From positions 372,001 through 436,000 of the forward strand of contig NZ_CP011789.1 of NCBI RefSeq assembly GCF_001636055.1: a stretch of DNA of 64,000 nt. The letters are read 5' to 3'. The stretch comes from Pseudomonas putida. Lineage in GTDB: Bacteria; Pseudomonadota; Gammaproteobacteria; Pseudomonadales; Pseudomonadaceae. Below the pieces are notes generated by a model that saw only the letters and a list, made by a program, of their open reading frames with translations, searched no databases and was not told the origin of the DNA. The position numbers and the translations under genes were made by a program. How positions within the stretch are numbered: the first letter of the stretch is position 1; each line of letters opens with the position of its first letter. Positions 29,293-38,916 of the stretch are shown piece after piece.

Positions 29293-30696
29293 ATGACTGA
29301 AGTGGCCTTGGACACCGCAACCCCGCACGCTCCGTCGGTCATCCGACTGCTGCTGGAAAAGCTCGGCGTAGCCTATCGCGAGGTGTCCGAACACCCGCGG
29401 CTGCCCGCGAAATCGCGCGTCCAGGCCGTTCTGCTGGACGATGAGGTCGGCGCGCTCATGGTGCTGTTCCCACAAAGCCATCTGCTGGACCTGCAGCGCC
29501 TGGAAGAGCTGACCGGTCGCAAACTCAAGGCCGTGCCGCTGGAGCGATTGAAGAAGATGCTCGACAAGCACCAGCTCAAGGCCTTGCCGGCAATCCCGGC
29601 CCTGACCAGCTCACCGTGCCTGTACGACGAACGGCTGCTCAACGCCGATAGCCTGTTGATCCAGTCCGGTGAGGCTGGGCTGCTATTGGAAGTGGCCCGC
29701 GACAACTTCAAGCGCATGCTGAGCAAGGCCAGCGCCGGAAGCTTTGGTCTTGAAGTCGAAAGCATCCAGCGCAACCTCGACCGCCCCCACGACGACACCA
29801 AGGAAATCTCCAACGCGGTCCAGGCCTTCACTGCCCGCCGCATCCAGCAGCGCCTGGAGCAGACCATCGAGATCCCGCCACTGGCCGACACCGCGCAGAA
29901 GATCATCAAGCTGCGCGTCGACCCCAACGCCAGCGTTGACGACATCACCGGCGTGGTCGAAACCGACCCGGCACTGGCCGCACAGGTGGTGAGCTGGGCC
30001 GCATCGCCCTACTACGCGTCACCCGGCAAGATCCGCTCGGTGGAAGATGCCATCGTTCGCGTGCTGGGCTTCGACCTGGTGATCAATCTTGCGCTGGGCC
30101 TGGCCCTGGGCAAGACCCTGAGCCTACCGAAAGACCATCCGCAGCAGGCCACGCCTTACTGGCAGCAGTCGATCTACACAGCCGCAGTGATCGAAGGCCT
30201 GACCCGCGCCATGCCGCGCGCCGAACGCCCCGAAGCCGGTCTCACCTACCTGGCGGGGCTGCTGCACAACTTCGGCTATCTGCTGCTGGCCCACGTGTTC
30301 CCGCCGCATTTCTCGTTGATCTGTCGTCATCTTGAGGTCAACCCGCACCTGTACCACAGCTATGTCGAGCAGCACCTGCTGGGCATCAGCCGCGAGCAGA
30401 TCGGCGCCTGGCTGATGAAGCTGTGGGACATGCCGGATGAGCTGTCCGCGGCGCTGCGCTTCCAGCACGATCCGAGCTATGAAGGTGAGTATTCGGCCTA
30501 CCCGAACCTCGTGTGCCTGGCCACGTCGCTGTTGCGTTCCCGGGGCATTGGCTCAGGGCCGCAGGAAGAAATTCCGGAGGCGCTGCTCGAACGCCTTGGG
30601 CTGACCCGCGACAAGGCGGAGGACGTAGTGAGCAAGGTGCTGGAAGCCGAAGCGCTGCTGCGCGAACTGGCCTCGCAGTTCCAGGCCCCACATTGA
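29293..30696 (+). CDS. YbaK-like plus HDOD domain protein
   Basis: 467 residues. N-terminal region (about 10-140) resembles the YbaK/aminoacyl-tRNA deacylase fold (VIRLLLEKLGVAYREVSEHP and VGALMVLFPQSHLLDLQRLE). The C-terminal half is an HDOD domain (about 190-400, with IPPLADTAQKIIKLRVDPNA and LAGLLHNFGYLLLAHVFPP). HDOD proteins take part in signalling. The fusion suggests a ligand- or tRNA-linked regulator; not determined. Confidence 0.85.
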   Translation: MTEVALDTATPHAPSVIRLLLEKLGVAYREVSEHPRLPAKSRVQAVLLDDEVGALMVLFPQSHLLDLQRLEELTGRKLKAVPLERLKKMLDKHQLKALPAIPALTSSPCLYDERLLNADSLLIQSGEAGLLLEVARDNFKRMLSKASAGSFGLEVESIQRNLDRPHDDTKEISNAVQAFTARRIQQRLEQTIEIPPLADTAQKIIKLRVDPNASVDDITGVVETDPALAAQVVSWAASPYYASPGKIRSVEDAIVRVLGFDLVINLALGLALGKTLSLPKDHPQQATPYWQQSIYTAAVIEGLTRAMPRAERPEAGLTYLAGLLHNFGYLLLAHVFPPHFSLICRHLEVNPHLYHSYVEQHLLGISREQIGAWLMKLWDMPDELSAALRFQHDPSYEGEYSAYPNLVCLATSLLRSRGIGSGPQEEIPEALLERLGLTRDKAEDVVSKVLEAEALLRELASQFQAPH

Positions 30697-30703
30697 CTGG
30701 CAC

Positions 30704-30725
30704 GAGCGGGTTTGCCCGCTCCTAC
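30704..30725. repeat. REP element after the HDOD gene
   Basis: GAGCGGGTTTGCCCGCTC with a CTAC tail, between convergent genes. Confidence 0.7.
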
Positions 30726-30735
30726 ACAGGCGGAT

Positions 30736-31113
30736 TCAGGCCTTTTTCTTGCGAGGCTTGAGGTATTTCATCAGCCCCTGAAACCAGATCACCAATGCCG
30801 GGTTGCCCTTGATCTGGATGTTCTTGTCCTGAATCCCCTGCATGAACGCCAACTGCTTGTTGCCAGCCTGCAAGGTGGCAAAGCCGAACGCGGCATCCTT
30901 GAAGGCGATGGCAAAGGCCGGTTGAGGGTGCAGGCCACCCTTGCTGCTGATGCGCTCACCACTCACCGTGAAATGCCGGGCCACTTTGCCATCCAAGGTC
31001 TGCATCTGGAACACCAGGTCCTTGTCGCGCAGTTGCTGCTGGAACGCCGGGTTGTTACGGCTGGCCCTGGCCATCAACAGCCCCATGGCCCAGAGAAGAA
31101 AGCGAAACTTCAT
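30736..31113 (-). CDS. SCP-2 sterol-transfer-like small protein
   Basis: 125 residues from ATG 31113; an upstream frame extension is unsupported. A short hydrophobic start (FLLWAMGLLMARA), then a compact domain resembling SCP-2 lipid-carrier folds (DKDLVFQMQTLDGKVARHF, then AFAIAFKDAAFG and KNIQIKGNPALVIWFQ). Basic C-terminus KPRKKKA. Possibly lipid binding; the assignment is by pattern only. Confidence 0.65.
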   Translation of the reverse strand: MKFRFLLWAMGLLMARASRNNPAFQQQLRDKDLVFQMQTLDGKVARHFTVSGERISSKGGLHPQPAFAIAFKDAAFGFATLQAGNKQLAFMQGIQDKNIQIKGNPALVIWFQGLMKYLKPRKKKA

Positions 31114-31213
31114 CAGCGCGCCTCGATTGAAATATGACTGAAGCGCGCAGTTTATCCCTTTCTTAAACTTTTTACGCCAGCTCGCCGCATTGTTTCTGCA
31201 TGCCAGAAAGCAC

Positions 31214-31237
31214 AACGGGCGCCCTGGGGCGCCCGTT
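31214..31237 (-). terminator. Hairpin downstream of hupA
   Basis: AACGGGCGCC paired with GGCGCCCGTT around a 4-nt loop, 29 bp past the hupA stop. On the minus strand it is followed by a T-poor tail (GTGCTTTC), so termination strength is moderate. Confidence 0.55.
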
Positions 31238-31265
31238 CGGATGACACTGGAGTGTCAGGAATCGA

Positions 31266-31565
31266 TCACTTGCCTTTCTTGGCTGGCTTGGCGGGAACGT
31301 TGACGCTGTCACGCAGGTTCTTGCCAGGTTTGAAGGCAACAGTGTTGCTGGCCTTGATCTTCACCGGTTGACCAGTCTGTGGGTTCTTGCCGGTGCGCGC
31401 GCCGCGGTGACGCTTCTCGAAGGTGCCGAAACCGACCAGGGTGACGGTATCCTTGTCGAGCGCGCCAGTGATGCTGTCGAGAATCGCGTTCAGCACCTGA
31501 TTGGCCTTTTCCTTGGTCAGATCGGCCTTTTCGGCGATGACGGCGGCGAGTTCTGGTTTACGCAT
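31266..31565 (-). CDS. hupA: HU-family DNA-binding protein
   Basis: 99 residues. Nucleoid protein with the HU fold: MRKPELAAVIAEKADLTKEK, then VGFGTFEKRHRGARTGKNPQ and GQPVKIKASNTVAFKPGKNL. It has an Ala/Lys-rich tail (PAKPAKKGK), longer than in E. coli HU. Which of the three pseudomonad HU genes it is follows from position next to the rubredoxin genes (recalled, not searched). Confidence 0.93.
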   Translation of the reverse strand: MRKPELAAVIAEKADLTKEKANQVLNAILDSITGALDKDTVTLVGFGTFEKRHRGARTGKNPQTGQPVKIKASNTVAFKPGKNLRDSVNVPAKPAKKGK

Positions 31566-31752
31566 AGTGAAGCCTCTTTGACGGGATTTTTGTTGTTATG
31601 CCGTGCTACCTGCGAAAGCAGCGCCCAAGGCGCCGCAGGCTCTAATCTGCGGCAGACGGAAGTGAGAATGGCACGCTCACCGTGGCCGCGCCAGTGTCTG
31701 AGCGGCCATTGTCGCGCCAAGAACAGGCCAAATACGACAGTTCGAACGGCAT

Positions 31753-32901
31753 TCAGGCCATTAGAGGCGGAAGCTGCCGATTCAGCGCCAGCTTTTCCAA
31801 CACCGCCGACCCCGTGAGGGCATAGCCCAGCAACTGGCCATCGGCGCTGTAGCACAGCACTTTCAGGTCGCTGCCCTGCCCTTCGACCTGCCAGGTTCCC
31901 TCTCGGCCCATCGGTGCTGGCGAAACAACCAGCGGGCACGCGGGCGTCTTTACCGTGACAGGCATCGGGCCATAGTTCACACCCGTGGGGTTGCCGGCGA
32001 GCGTCTGCGCCAGCGCGCGGGCGCAAGCCATCAGCGGCATGACGTAGAGCAGGTTGATGCCATCCACTTCGGCGCAATCGCCCAGGGCGAAGATGTTCGC
32101 GTGGGAGGTCCGCAGTTGGCGATCCACCACCACCCCCCGGTTCACCTGCAGCCCGGCAGCGGCGGCAAGGTCTGTACGCGGTCGCAGGCCGATGGCCGAG
32201 ACCACCAGATCACAGGCAATCACGCTGCCGTCGGACAAGTGAGCCTCGAGACCGCCGCCGGTGCGCTGCAGGCGGGTCAGCACCGGGCCCAGATGGAAGC
32301 GCACGCCCAGCCCTTCCAGGCCAGCCTGCACCGCACTGGCGGCAGCAGGATGCAACAAGGTCGGCATCACCTGCTCACAGGGCGCCACCACGTCGCACTG
32401 GTAGCCGCCGAGGGTCAGATCGTTGGCGAACTCGCAGCCGATCAGCCCGGCACCCAGCAGCAACACGCGCCGCTTGCCCGCGGCGGCGGCACGAAAGCGC
32501 GCGTAGTCTTCCAAGTCGTTGATCGGAAAGACCAGCTCGGTGCCGTCGCCCTCGATCGGCACCTGTACCGTCTGCGCACCCAAGGCCAACACCAGGTCGC
32601 GGTATTGCACCGCCTCCTCGCCGATCCACAAACGCTTGTGACCAGGGTCGATGCCGCTGATACGGGTATGGGTACGAATCTCGGCCTTGAGCTGCTCGGC
32701 CATGGCGCCCGGCTCGGCCATGCACAGGCCGTCGGCGTGCTTGTGCTTGGCAAAGCCGGTGGAGAGCATCGGTTTGGAATAGGAGCGACCGTCGTCGGCG
32801 GTGATCAGCAACAGCGGCGTGTCAGCGTCGAGCTTGCGAAATTCCCGGGCCAGGTTATAGCCCGCAAGGCCAGTGCCGATGATCACCACAGGGGACGTCA
32901 T
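31753..32901 (-). CDS. Rubredoxin-NAD+ reductase
   Basis: 382-residue FAD/NAD(P)-binding oxidoreductase. FAD dinucleotide fold at the N-terminus [23 protein letters not shown] fold [20 protein letters not shown], and the C-terminal FAD contact [11 protein letters not shown]. It transfers electrons from NADH to rubredoxin (RubA) for alkane hydroxylation or oxygen stress. It starts 30 bp after the rubredoxin gene, on the same strand. Confidence 0.93.
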   Translation of the reverse strand: MTSPVVIIGTGLAGYNLAREFRKLDADTPLLLITADDGRSYSKPMLSTGFAKHKHADGLCMAEPGAMAEQLKAEIRTHTRISGIDPGHKRLWIGEEAVQYRDLVLALGAQTVQVPIEGDGTELVFPINDLEDYARFRAAAAGKRRVLLLGAGLIGCEFANDLTLGGYQCDVVAPCEQVMPTLLHPAAASAVQAGLEGLGVRFHLGPVLTRLQRTGGGLEAHLSDGSVIACDLVVSAIGLRPRTDLAAAAGLQVNRGVVVDRQLRTSHANIFALGDCAEVDGINLLYVMPLMACARALAQTLAGNPTGVNYGPMPVTVKTPACPLVVSPAPMGREGTWQVEGQGSDLKVLCYSADGQLLGYALTGSAVLEKLALNRQLPPLMA

Positions 32902-32931
32902 GTCGTGCTTCCTCTTGCAGGGGGTCGTCGA

Positions 32932-33099
32932 TCAGCCGATGGCGATCATTTCGAAGTCGCTCTTGCCTACACCACAATCGGGGCACAGCCAATCTTCCGG
33001 CACGTCTTCCCAGCGGGTGCCTGGAGCGATCCCGTCGTCCGGCCAGCCCTCGGCCTCGTCGTAGATCAGGCCACAGACAATGCATTGCCACTTCTTCAT
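32932..33099 (-). CDS. rubA: Rubredoxin
   Basis: 55 residues with two CxxC iron-binding pairs ([12 protein letters not shown] and [12 protein letters not shown]). Small electron carrier of the [Fe(Cys)4] type. GAGGAA precedes ATG 33099. Operon with the reductase. Confidence 0.97.
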   Translation of the reverse strand: MKKWQCIVCGLIYDEAEGWPDDGIAPGTRWEDVPEDWLCPDCGVGKSDFEMIAIG

Positions 33100-33164
33100 C
33101 AGGGTTCCTCGGTCAGGCGTTGTGTTGCCGCTGATGGCCCTCTCACGGTTGAACCCGCCCCTGC

Positions 33165-33190
33165 TTAGGAGCGGGCTGCCCCGCGAAGCA
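33165..33190. repeat. REP-like element
   Basis: TAGGAGCGGGCTGCCCCGCG, a slightly diverged REP, between the divergent rubredoxin and ubiC genes. Confidence 0.55.
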
Positions 33191-33301
33191 CTCACCGCGC
33201 AATTCATGACGGGCTTTGTACTGGCCCGGCCGGCAGTATGCAAGCAAACCCGGCAATCATGCTAAGCTCGCCGCCTCTCTGGATGTAACAAGCATACCGA
33301 C

Positions 33302-33859
33302 GTGTCGTACGAATCCCCGCAAGCAGCCGCTGTCGCGTGGCTGGCGTATTCACAGCTGGCGAGCGACCTCGACCAGCGCACCCTCGACTGGCTGTTCGAC
33401 GAAGGCTCCCTGACCCGTCGCCTGACCCGCCTCTCCCACGACCACTTCTGCGTGACGCCGCTGTTCGAAGGCTGGCAACCACTGCGTGACGACGAATGCC
33501 TCGCCCTGAATCTTGCGCCAGGCGCGCAGGGCTGGGTGCGTGAAGTCTATCTGCGCGGCCATGACCAGCCTTGGGTATTCGCCCGCAGCGTCGCCAGCCG
33601 CGAAGCCTTGGAGCGCGGCGGTCTTGATCTGGAGACCCTGGGCAGCCGCTCGCTCGGCGAATTGCTGTTCTGCGACCAGGCGTTCATTCGCCACCCCATC
33701 GAGGTGTGTACGTACCCACAGGCGTGGATGCCGACGGAGGTTGCCAGCGCCAACCTCTGGGGCCGCCGTTCGCGCTTCGAACGCGATGGCCTGGACCTGC
33801 TGGTCGCCGAGGTATTCCTGCCAGCGATGTGGCAGGCGGACAAGGAGGTATCGCCCTGA
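33302..33859 (+). CDS. ubiC: Chorismate-pyruvate lyase
   Basis: 185 residues, starting at GTG 33302. Makes 4-hydroxybenzoate and pyruvate from chorismate, the first step of ubiquinone synthesis. Fits the family with [18 protein letters not shown] and [19 protein letters not shown]. The stop shares its last base with the ubiA ATG (TGATG). Confidence 0.93.
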   Translation: MSYESPQAAAVAWLAYSQLASDLDQRTLDWLFDEGSLTRRLTRLSHDHFCVTPLFEGWQPLRDDECLALNLAPGAQGWVREVYLRGHDQPWVFARSVASREALERGGLDLETLGSRSLGELLFCDQAFIRHPIEVCTYPQAWMPTEVASANLWGRRSRFERDGLDLLVAEVFLPAMWQADKEVSP

Positions 33860-34749
33860 TGTACCTGCAGCTGCTCAAGTCGCTCAACCGCCTGCACCCC
33901 AGAGCCTGGGACTTCGTCCAGCTCAGCCGCCTGGACCGTCCCATCGGCATCTACCTGTTGCTGTGGCCTACGCTCGCGGCCGTGTGGATCGCCGCCAAGG
34001 GTGCACCAACCCTGGCCAACGTGCTGATCTTCGGCCTCGGAGTTGCGCTGATGCGCGCGGCGGGGTGCGCGATCAATGACTTCGCCGACCGCAAGGTCGA
34101 CGGCCACGTCAAGCGCACCGCCGATCGCCCCCTGGCCAGCGGCCGGATAAAGCCGCGCGAAGCGGTGATGCTGTTCGTGGTGCTGACCGGCATCAGTTTC
34201 CTGCTGGTGCTGTGCACCAACGCCAGCACCGTGTGGCTGTCGTTTGGCGGCGTTGCCCTGGCGTTCTGCTACCCGTTCATGAAGCGCTACACCTACTACC
34301 CGCAGGTGGTGCTGGGTGCCGCTTATTCATGGGGCATCCCCATGGCCTTCACCGCCGCGGGGGGTGAGTTGCCAGCGGCGGCCTGGCTGCTGTACATCGC
34401 CAACCTGCTGTGGACGGTAGCCTTCGATACCTACTATGCGATGGTCGATCGCGACGACGACCTGAAGATCGGCGTGAAATCCACGGCGATCCTCTTCGGC
34501 GAGGCCGATCGGGTGATCATCCTGACCTTGCAGGTGCTGTCGCTCGGCTGCCTGTTGCTGGCCGGCAACCACTTCGAACTGGGTGGCTGGTTCCACCTGG
34601 GCCTGTTGGGCGCATTGGCATGCTTCGCCTGGGAGTTCTGGTCGACCCGCACGCTGGATCGCGATGCCTGCTTCAAGGCGTTCCTGCACAACCACTGGGC
34701 GGGCCTGCTGATCTTCATCGGCGTGGTGCTGGACTACGCGCTGCGCTGA
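33859..34749 (+). CDS. ubiA: 4-hydroxybenzoate polyprenyltransferase
   Basis: 296-residue membrane prenyltransferase that attaches the polyprenyl tail to 4-hydroxybenzoate. The two Asp-rich motifs are seen: [20 protein letters not shown] (N-x2-D-x3-D) and [12 protein letters not shown]. About eight hydrophobic helices. Overlaps ubiC by 1 nt. A GC hairpin GCAGCGG-TTCG-CCGCTGC follows the stop. Confidence 0.96.
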   Translation: MYLQLLKSLNRLHPRAWDFVQLSRLDRPIGIYLLLWPTLAAVWIAAKGAPTLANVLIFGLGVALMRAAGCAINDFADRKVDGHVKRTADRPLASGRIKPREAVMLFVVLTGISFLLVLCTNASTVWLSFGGVALAFCYPFMKRYTYYPQVVLGAAYSWGIPMAFTAAGGELPAAAWLLYIANLLWTVAFDTYYAMVDRDDDLKIGVKSTAILFGEADRVIILTLQVLSLGCLLLAGNHFELGGWFHLGLLGALACFAWEFWSTRTLDRDACFKAFLHNHWAGLLIFIGVVLDYALR

Positions 34750-34807
34750 AGGGAGCGCAGCGGTTCGCCGCTGCGACTTGCCGCGCGATTACACTGGTGA
34801 ATTCACT

Positions 34808-34840
34808 GACGCAATCGCGGGGCAAGCCCGCTCCCACAAA
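34808..34840. repeat. REP element
   Basis: ATCGCGGGGCAAGCCCGCTC with a CCCACA tail, between convergent ubiA and the secreted protein gene. Confidence 0.75.
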
Positions 34841-34853
34841 GACCGACCACGCG

Positions 34854-35225
34854 TCAGGGTTTGGCGATATGCCAGACATCCTTCACGCCATCACCGGTCT
34901 TGTCCCCGGCTTTCTTGTCCTTGATGAAGGTGTACAGCGGCTTGCCATCATAGGCCCACTGCTTCTTGCCATCATCGCGCTCGATCACCGTCCACTTGTC
35001 CTTGGCCGCTTCATCCTCGGCCTTGACCAGCAGCGGCGGCCAGTTGGTTGCGCAATCACCGTTGCACATCGACTTGCCTCCGGCATCCTTATCGAAGGTG
35101 TACAGGGTCATGCCGGCATGGTCGACCCACATGCCGTCCTTCTCCATCGCGTGGTGCGCCGACGCCACCCCCGGCAATGCCAGCGCAGCGAAAAGGGCCA
35201 TCCAGCTCAGCGTATGTCGTGTCAT
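34854..35225 (-). CDS. Secreted repeat (COG4315-type) protein
   Basis: 123 residues from ATG 35225; a further ATG 12 nt upstream lacks a ribosome site. Signal peptide (WMALFAALALPGVASA), then two repeats of the secreted-repeat family: GMTLYTFDKDAGGKSMCNGD with CATNWPPL, and KPLYTFIKDKKAGDKTGDGV. Two Cys may form a disulfide. Function unknown, exported. Confidence 0.82.
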   Translation of the reverse strand: MTRHTLSWMALFAALALPGVASAHHAMEKDGMWVDHAGMTLYTFDKDAGGKSMCNGDCATNWPPLLVKAEDEAAKDKWTVIERDDGKKQWAYDGKPLYTFIKDKKAGDKTGDGVKDVWHIAKP

Positions 35226-35325
35226 TGGAATCACCATCGTGTCGGGGGGAAGAAGGAGAAACACCGCCGCAGCGGCCCTGTGAAGCCTAGCGCAGTCATG
35301 CAATGTCGCCAGAACGGCCAACGCC

Positions 35326-35343
35326 CTGTCACACAGCTGCAAT
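35326..35343 (+). promoter_or_regulatory. phoB: Pho box of phoB
   Basis: CTGTCAC-ACAG-CTGCAAT, two 7-bp direct repeats with 4-nt spacing, 53 bp before the phoB start. Matches the PhoB site pattern CTGTCAT-N4-CTGTCAT. Implies autoregulation. Confidence 0.75.
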
Positions 35344-35395
35344 AATTCCGTTATCTAATGCGGGCCAAGACATCATAGATGGGAGAGTTTTGAGC

Positions 35396-36085
35396 ATGGT
35401 TGGCAGGAACATTCTGATCGTCGACGACGAAGCGCCTATTCGCGAGATGATCGCCGTTGCATTGGAAATGGCCGGCTACGACTGCCTCGAGGCAGAGAAC
35501 TCCCAGCAGGCCCACGCCATCATCGTCGACCGCAAGCCGGACCTGATCCTGCTGGACTGGATGCTGCCCGGCACCTCCGGCATCGAACTGGCACGCCGTC
35601 TCAAGCGCGACGAGCTGACCGGGGACATCCCGATCATCATGCTCACCGCCAAGGGCGAAGAGGACAACAAGATCCAGGGCCTGGAAGTCGGTGCCGACGA
35701 CTACATCACCAAGCCGTTCTCGCCCCGCGAGCTGGTGGCCCGCCTCAAGGCCGTGCTGCGCCGCACCGGCCCGAGCGACAGCGAGGCACCGATCGAAGTC
35801 GGCGGCCTGCTGCTCGACCCGATCAGCCACCGCGTCACCATCGACGGCAAACCCGCCGAGATGGGCCCGACCGAATACCGCCTGCTGCAGTTCTTCATGA
35901 CCCACCAGGAGCGCGCCTACACCCGTGGCCAGCTGCTCGACCAGGTCTGGGGCGGCAACGTCTATGTCGAGGAGCGCACCGTCGACGTGCACATCCGTCG
36001 CCTGCGCAAGGCGCTGGGTGAAGCCTACGAAAATCTGGTACAAACCGTCCGCGGCACCGGCTACCGTTTCTCGACCAAGAGCTGA
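35396..36085 (+). CDS. phoB: Phosphate regulon response regulator PhoB
   Basis: 229 residues. Receiver domain with acidic pocket D10/D11 and phospho-acceptor Asp 54 ([10 protein letters not shown]), then a C-terminal OmpR/PhoB winged helix ([20 protein letters not shown] and [12 protein letters not shown]). Starts at ATG 35396 with GGGAGAG 8 nt upstream. Followed by phoR 45 bp later. Confidence 0.97.
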   Translation: MVGRNILIVDDEAPIREMIAVALEMAGYDCLEAENSQQAHAIIVDRKPDLILLDWMLPGTSGIELARRLKRDELTGDIPIIMLTAKGEEDNKIQGLEVGADDYITKPFSPRELVARLKAVLRRTGPSDSEAPIEVGGLLLDPISHRVTIDGKPAEMGPTEYRLLQFFMTHQERAYTRGQLLDQVWGGNVYVEERTVDVHIRRLRKALGEAYENLVQTVRGTGYRFSTKS

Positions 36086-36130
36086 CGCGCCCGCACGCTT
36101 CACTGCAAGCCGCTGTACAAGGACTGTGAA

Positions 36131-37438
36131 TTGAACCCGAACTGGCACGCGACCCTGATTCGCCACCTGCTCCTGCTGATCAGCGTCTGCCTGCTCGGCG
36201 GGCTGATCAGCGGGCAATACGGCTGGAGCCTGGCGGTTGGCCTGGCGCTTTACCTGGGCTGGACCCTGAAGCAGTTGCTGCGCCTGCACGAATGGCTGCG
36301 CAACCACCAGCCCGACGAGGCGCCGCCGGACGGCTACGGGCTGTGGGGCGAAGTGTTCGACAGCATCTACCACCTGCAGCGCCGCGACCAGCGTGTCCGC
36401 GGGCGCCTGCAAGCGGTGATCGACCGAGTCCAGGAGTCCACCGCTGCCCTGCGCGATGCGGTGATCATGCTCGACAGCGATGGCAACCTGGAGTGGTGGA
36501 ACCGCGCCGCCGAGACCCTGCTGGGCTTCAAGACGCCCCAGGATGGCGGACAACCGGTCACCAACCTGGTCCGTCATCCGCGCTTCAAGGAATACTTCGA
36601 AGCGGAAAACTACGTCGAACCGCTGGAAATCCCCTCACCGATCAACGACCGCCTGCGCGTGCAACTGCACATCACCCGCTACGGCAACAACGAGCACCTG
36701 ATGCTGGTGCGCGATGTAACCCGCATCCACCAGCTCGAACAGATGCGCAAGGACTTCGTCGCCAACGTCTCACACGAACTGCGCACGCCGCTGACGGTGA
36801 TCGCCGGCTATCTCGAGACGCTGCTGGACAACGTCGAGGACGTGAACCCGCGCTGGGCTCGCGCGCTGCAGCAGATGAGCCAGCAAGGCTCGCGCATGCA
36901 GACCCTGCTCAACGACCTGCTGCTGCTGGCCAAGCTGGAAGCGACCGACTATCCCTCGGACAACCAGCCGGTGGCGGTGGATACTTTGCTGCAGTCGATC
37001 AAGGGTGACGCCCAGGCGCTGTCCGGGCCCAAGCGCCAGAACATCTCCCTGGAGGCCGCGCCGGGCCTGCGCCTGAAAGGCAGCGAATCGGAACTGCGCA
37101 GCGCCTTCTCCAACCTGGTGTTCAACGCAGTGAAGTACACCCAGGAGGAAGGCACCATTCGCATCCGCTGGTGGGCCGACGAGCAGGGGGCACACCTGAG
37201 CGTGCAGGACTCGGGGGTGGGCATCGACGCCAAGCACCTGCCGCGCCTGACCGAACGCTTCTACCGCGTCGACTCCAGCCGTGCCTCCAACACAGGCGGC
37301 ACCGGGCTGGGCCTGGCGATCGTCAAGCATGTGCTGATGCGCCATCGCGGCAAGCTGGAAATCAGTAGCGTGCCGGGTCATGGCAGCACGTTCACCTGTC
37401 ATTTTGCGCCGGCACAATTGGCGGCAAATCGCAGCTGA
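36131..37438 (+). CDS. phoR: Phosphate regulon sensor kinase PhoR
   Basis: 435 residues beginning with TTG (36131), with AAGGA 7 nt upstream. Two N-terminal membrane segments (about 10-25 and 30-45), a linker, a PAS domain (AVIMLDSDGNLEWWNRAAET), then the phosphoacceptor VSHELRTPLTVIAGYLE and an ATPase domain with GTGLGLAIVKHVL. Phosphorylates PhoB under phosphate limitation through PstSCAB-PhoU. Confidence 0.96.
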   Translation: MNPNWHATLIRHLLLLISVCLLGGLISGQYGWSLAVGLALYLGWTLKQLLRLHEWLRNHQPDEAPPDGYGLWGEVFDSIYHLQRRDQRVRGRLQAVIDRVQESTAALRDAVIMLDSDGNLEWWNRAAETLLGFKTPQDGGQPVTNLVRHPRFKEYFEAENYVEPLEIPSPINDRLRVQLHITRYGNNEHLMLVRDVTRIHQLEQMRKDFVANVSHELRTPLTVIAGYLETLLDNVEDVNPRWARALQQMSQQGSRMQTLLNDLLLLAKLEATDYPSDNQPVAVDTLLQSIKGDAQALSGPKRQNISLEAAPGLRLKGSESELRSAFSNLVFNAVKYTQEEGTIRIRWWADEQGAHLSVQDSGVGIDAKHLPRLTERFYRVDSSRASNTGGTGLGLAIVKHVLMRHRGKLEISSVPGHGSTFTCHFAPAQLAANRS

Positions 37439-37501
37439 GAATCGGCGAGCAAAAACCATCCCCTTTGCTTTTGCAGCTTCAGCCGCTACATTGGATCCCC
37501 T

Positions 37502-37528
37502 GTGCCAGCTAGAGCTGGCACTTTTTTT
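37502..37528 (+). terminator. Intrinsic terminator of phoBR
   Basis: GTGCCAGCT-AG-AGCTGGCAC followed by seven T. Perfect 9-bp stem. Confidence 0.92.
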
Positions 37529-37566
37529 CTCTCTCTTTCAAAGACGGACCCCGTAAAAACTCCATC

Positions 37567-38907
37567 ATGGACCCTTCCCCTGGTATCAGCCTCGCTTCTC
37601 TATTCGCCGATTTCGGCATGATTCTCTTTGCCCTGTTCCTGGTAGTGCTCAACGGCTTCTTCGTTGCCGCCGAGTTCGCCATGGTCAAGCTGCGCTCAAC
37701 CCGCGTCGAATCCATCGCCGAGCTGCACGGCTGGCGCGGCAGCATCCTGCGCAAGGTACACAACCAGCTCGACGCCTACCTGTCGGCCTGCCAATTGGGC
37801 ATCACCCTGGCCTCGCTTGGCCTGGGCTGGGTCGGAGAGCCGGCCTTCGCCCACCTGCTCGAACCGCTGCTGGCCTATCTGGGCGTCGACAGCCCGGAAC
37901 TGATCAAGGCCGTGTCGTTCTTCGTCGCCTTCTTCGTGATCTCGTACCTGCACATCGTGGTCGGCGAACTGGCGCCCAAATCCTGGGCGATCCGCAAGCC
38001 CGAGCTGCTGTCGCTGTGGACGGCAGTACCGCTGTACCTCTTCTACTGGCTGATGTACCCGGCGATCTACCTGCTCAACGCCAGCGCCAACACCATCCTG
38101 CGCATCGCCGGCCAGGGCGAGCCCGGGCCGCACCATGAGCACCACTACAGCCGTGAAGAGCTCAAGCTGATCCTGCACTCCAGCCGCGGCCAGGACCCGA
38201 GCGACCAGGGCATGCGCGTGCTGGCCTCGGCGGTGGAAATGGGTGAGCTGGAGGTGGTCGACTGGGCCAACTCCCGTGAAGACATGGTGGTGCTCGATGC
38301 CAAGGCGCCGCTGAAGAACATCCTGGCGATGTTCCGTCGCCACAAGTTCAGCCGCTACCCGGTGTACGACGCCGAGCGCGAAGAGTTCACCGGCCTGCTG
38401 CACATCAAGGACCTGCTGCTGGAGCTGGCCGAGCTGGACCACCTTCCTGAAAGCATCGACCTGGAAGACCTGGCGCGGCCGTTGGAACGCGTATCGCGAC
38501 ACATGCCGCTGTCGCAGCTGCTCGAGCAGTTCCGCAAGGGCGGTGCGCATTTCGTGCTGGTCGAGGAAGCCGATGGCAAGGTGATCGGTTACCTGACCAT
38601 GGAAGACGTGCTGGAAGTGCTGGTCGGCGATATCCAGGACGAACACCGCAAGGCCGAACGCGGCATCCTTGCCTATCAGCCGGGCAAGCTGCTGGTGCGG
38701 GGCGACACGCCGCTGTTCAAGGTCGAACGCCTGCTGGGCGTCGACCTTGACCACATCGAGGCCGAGACCCTCGCAGGCCTGGTCTACGAGTCGCTCAAGC
38801 GCGTGCCCGAGGAAGAGGAAGTGCTGGAAGTCGAAGGCCTGCGCATCATCATCAAGAAGATGAAAGGGCCGAAGATCGTCCTGGCCAAGGTGCTGAAGCT
38901 CGACTGA
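37567..38907 (+). CDS. CNNM/CorC-type membrane protein (hemolysin-like)
   Basis: 446 residues. DUF21 membrane domain (about 15-190, 3-4 helices, FALFLVVLNGFFVAAEFAMV), two CBS domains (about 215-340) and a C-terminal CorC_HlyC domain (VEEADGKVIGYLTMEDVLE ahead of it). The family is linked to magnesium and other divalent cation export. Hemolysin is a historical name only. Confidence 0.9.
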   Translation: MDPSPGISLASLFADFGMILFALFLVVLNGFFVAAEFAMVKLRSTRVESIAELHGWRGSILRKVHNQLDAYLSACQLGITLASLGLGWVGEPAFAHLLEPLLAYLGVDSPELIKAVSFFVAFFVISYLHIVVGELAPKSWAIRKPELLSLWTAVPLYLFYWLMYPAIYLLNASANTILRIAGQGEPGPHHEHHYSREELKLILHSSRGQDPSDQGMRVLASAVEMGELEVVDWANSREDMVVLDAKAPLKNILAMFRRHKFSRYPVYDAEREEFTGLLHIKDLLLELAELDHLPESIDLEDLARPLERVSRHMPLSQLLEQFRKGGAHFVLVEEADGKVIGYLTMEDVLEVLVGDIQDEHRKAERGILAYQPGKLLVRGDTPLFKVERLLGVDLDHIEAETLAGLVYESLKRVPEEEEVLEVEGLRIIIKKMKGPKIVLAKVLKLD

Positions 38908-38916
38908 CGACGCTGT

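Noticed and set aside
37502..37528. Hairpin as attachment site or repeat element
   Set aside because: It is a textbook terminator with a T-run at the end of phoBR.
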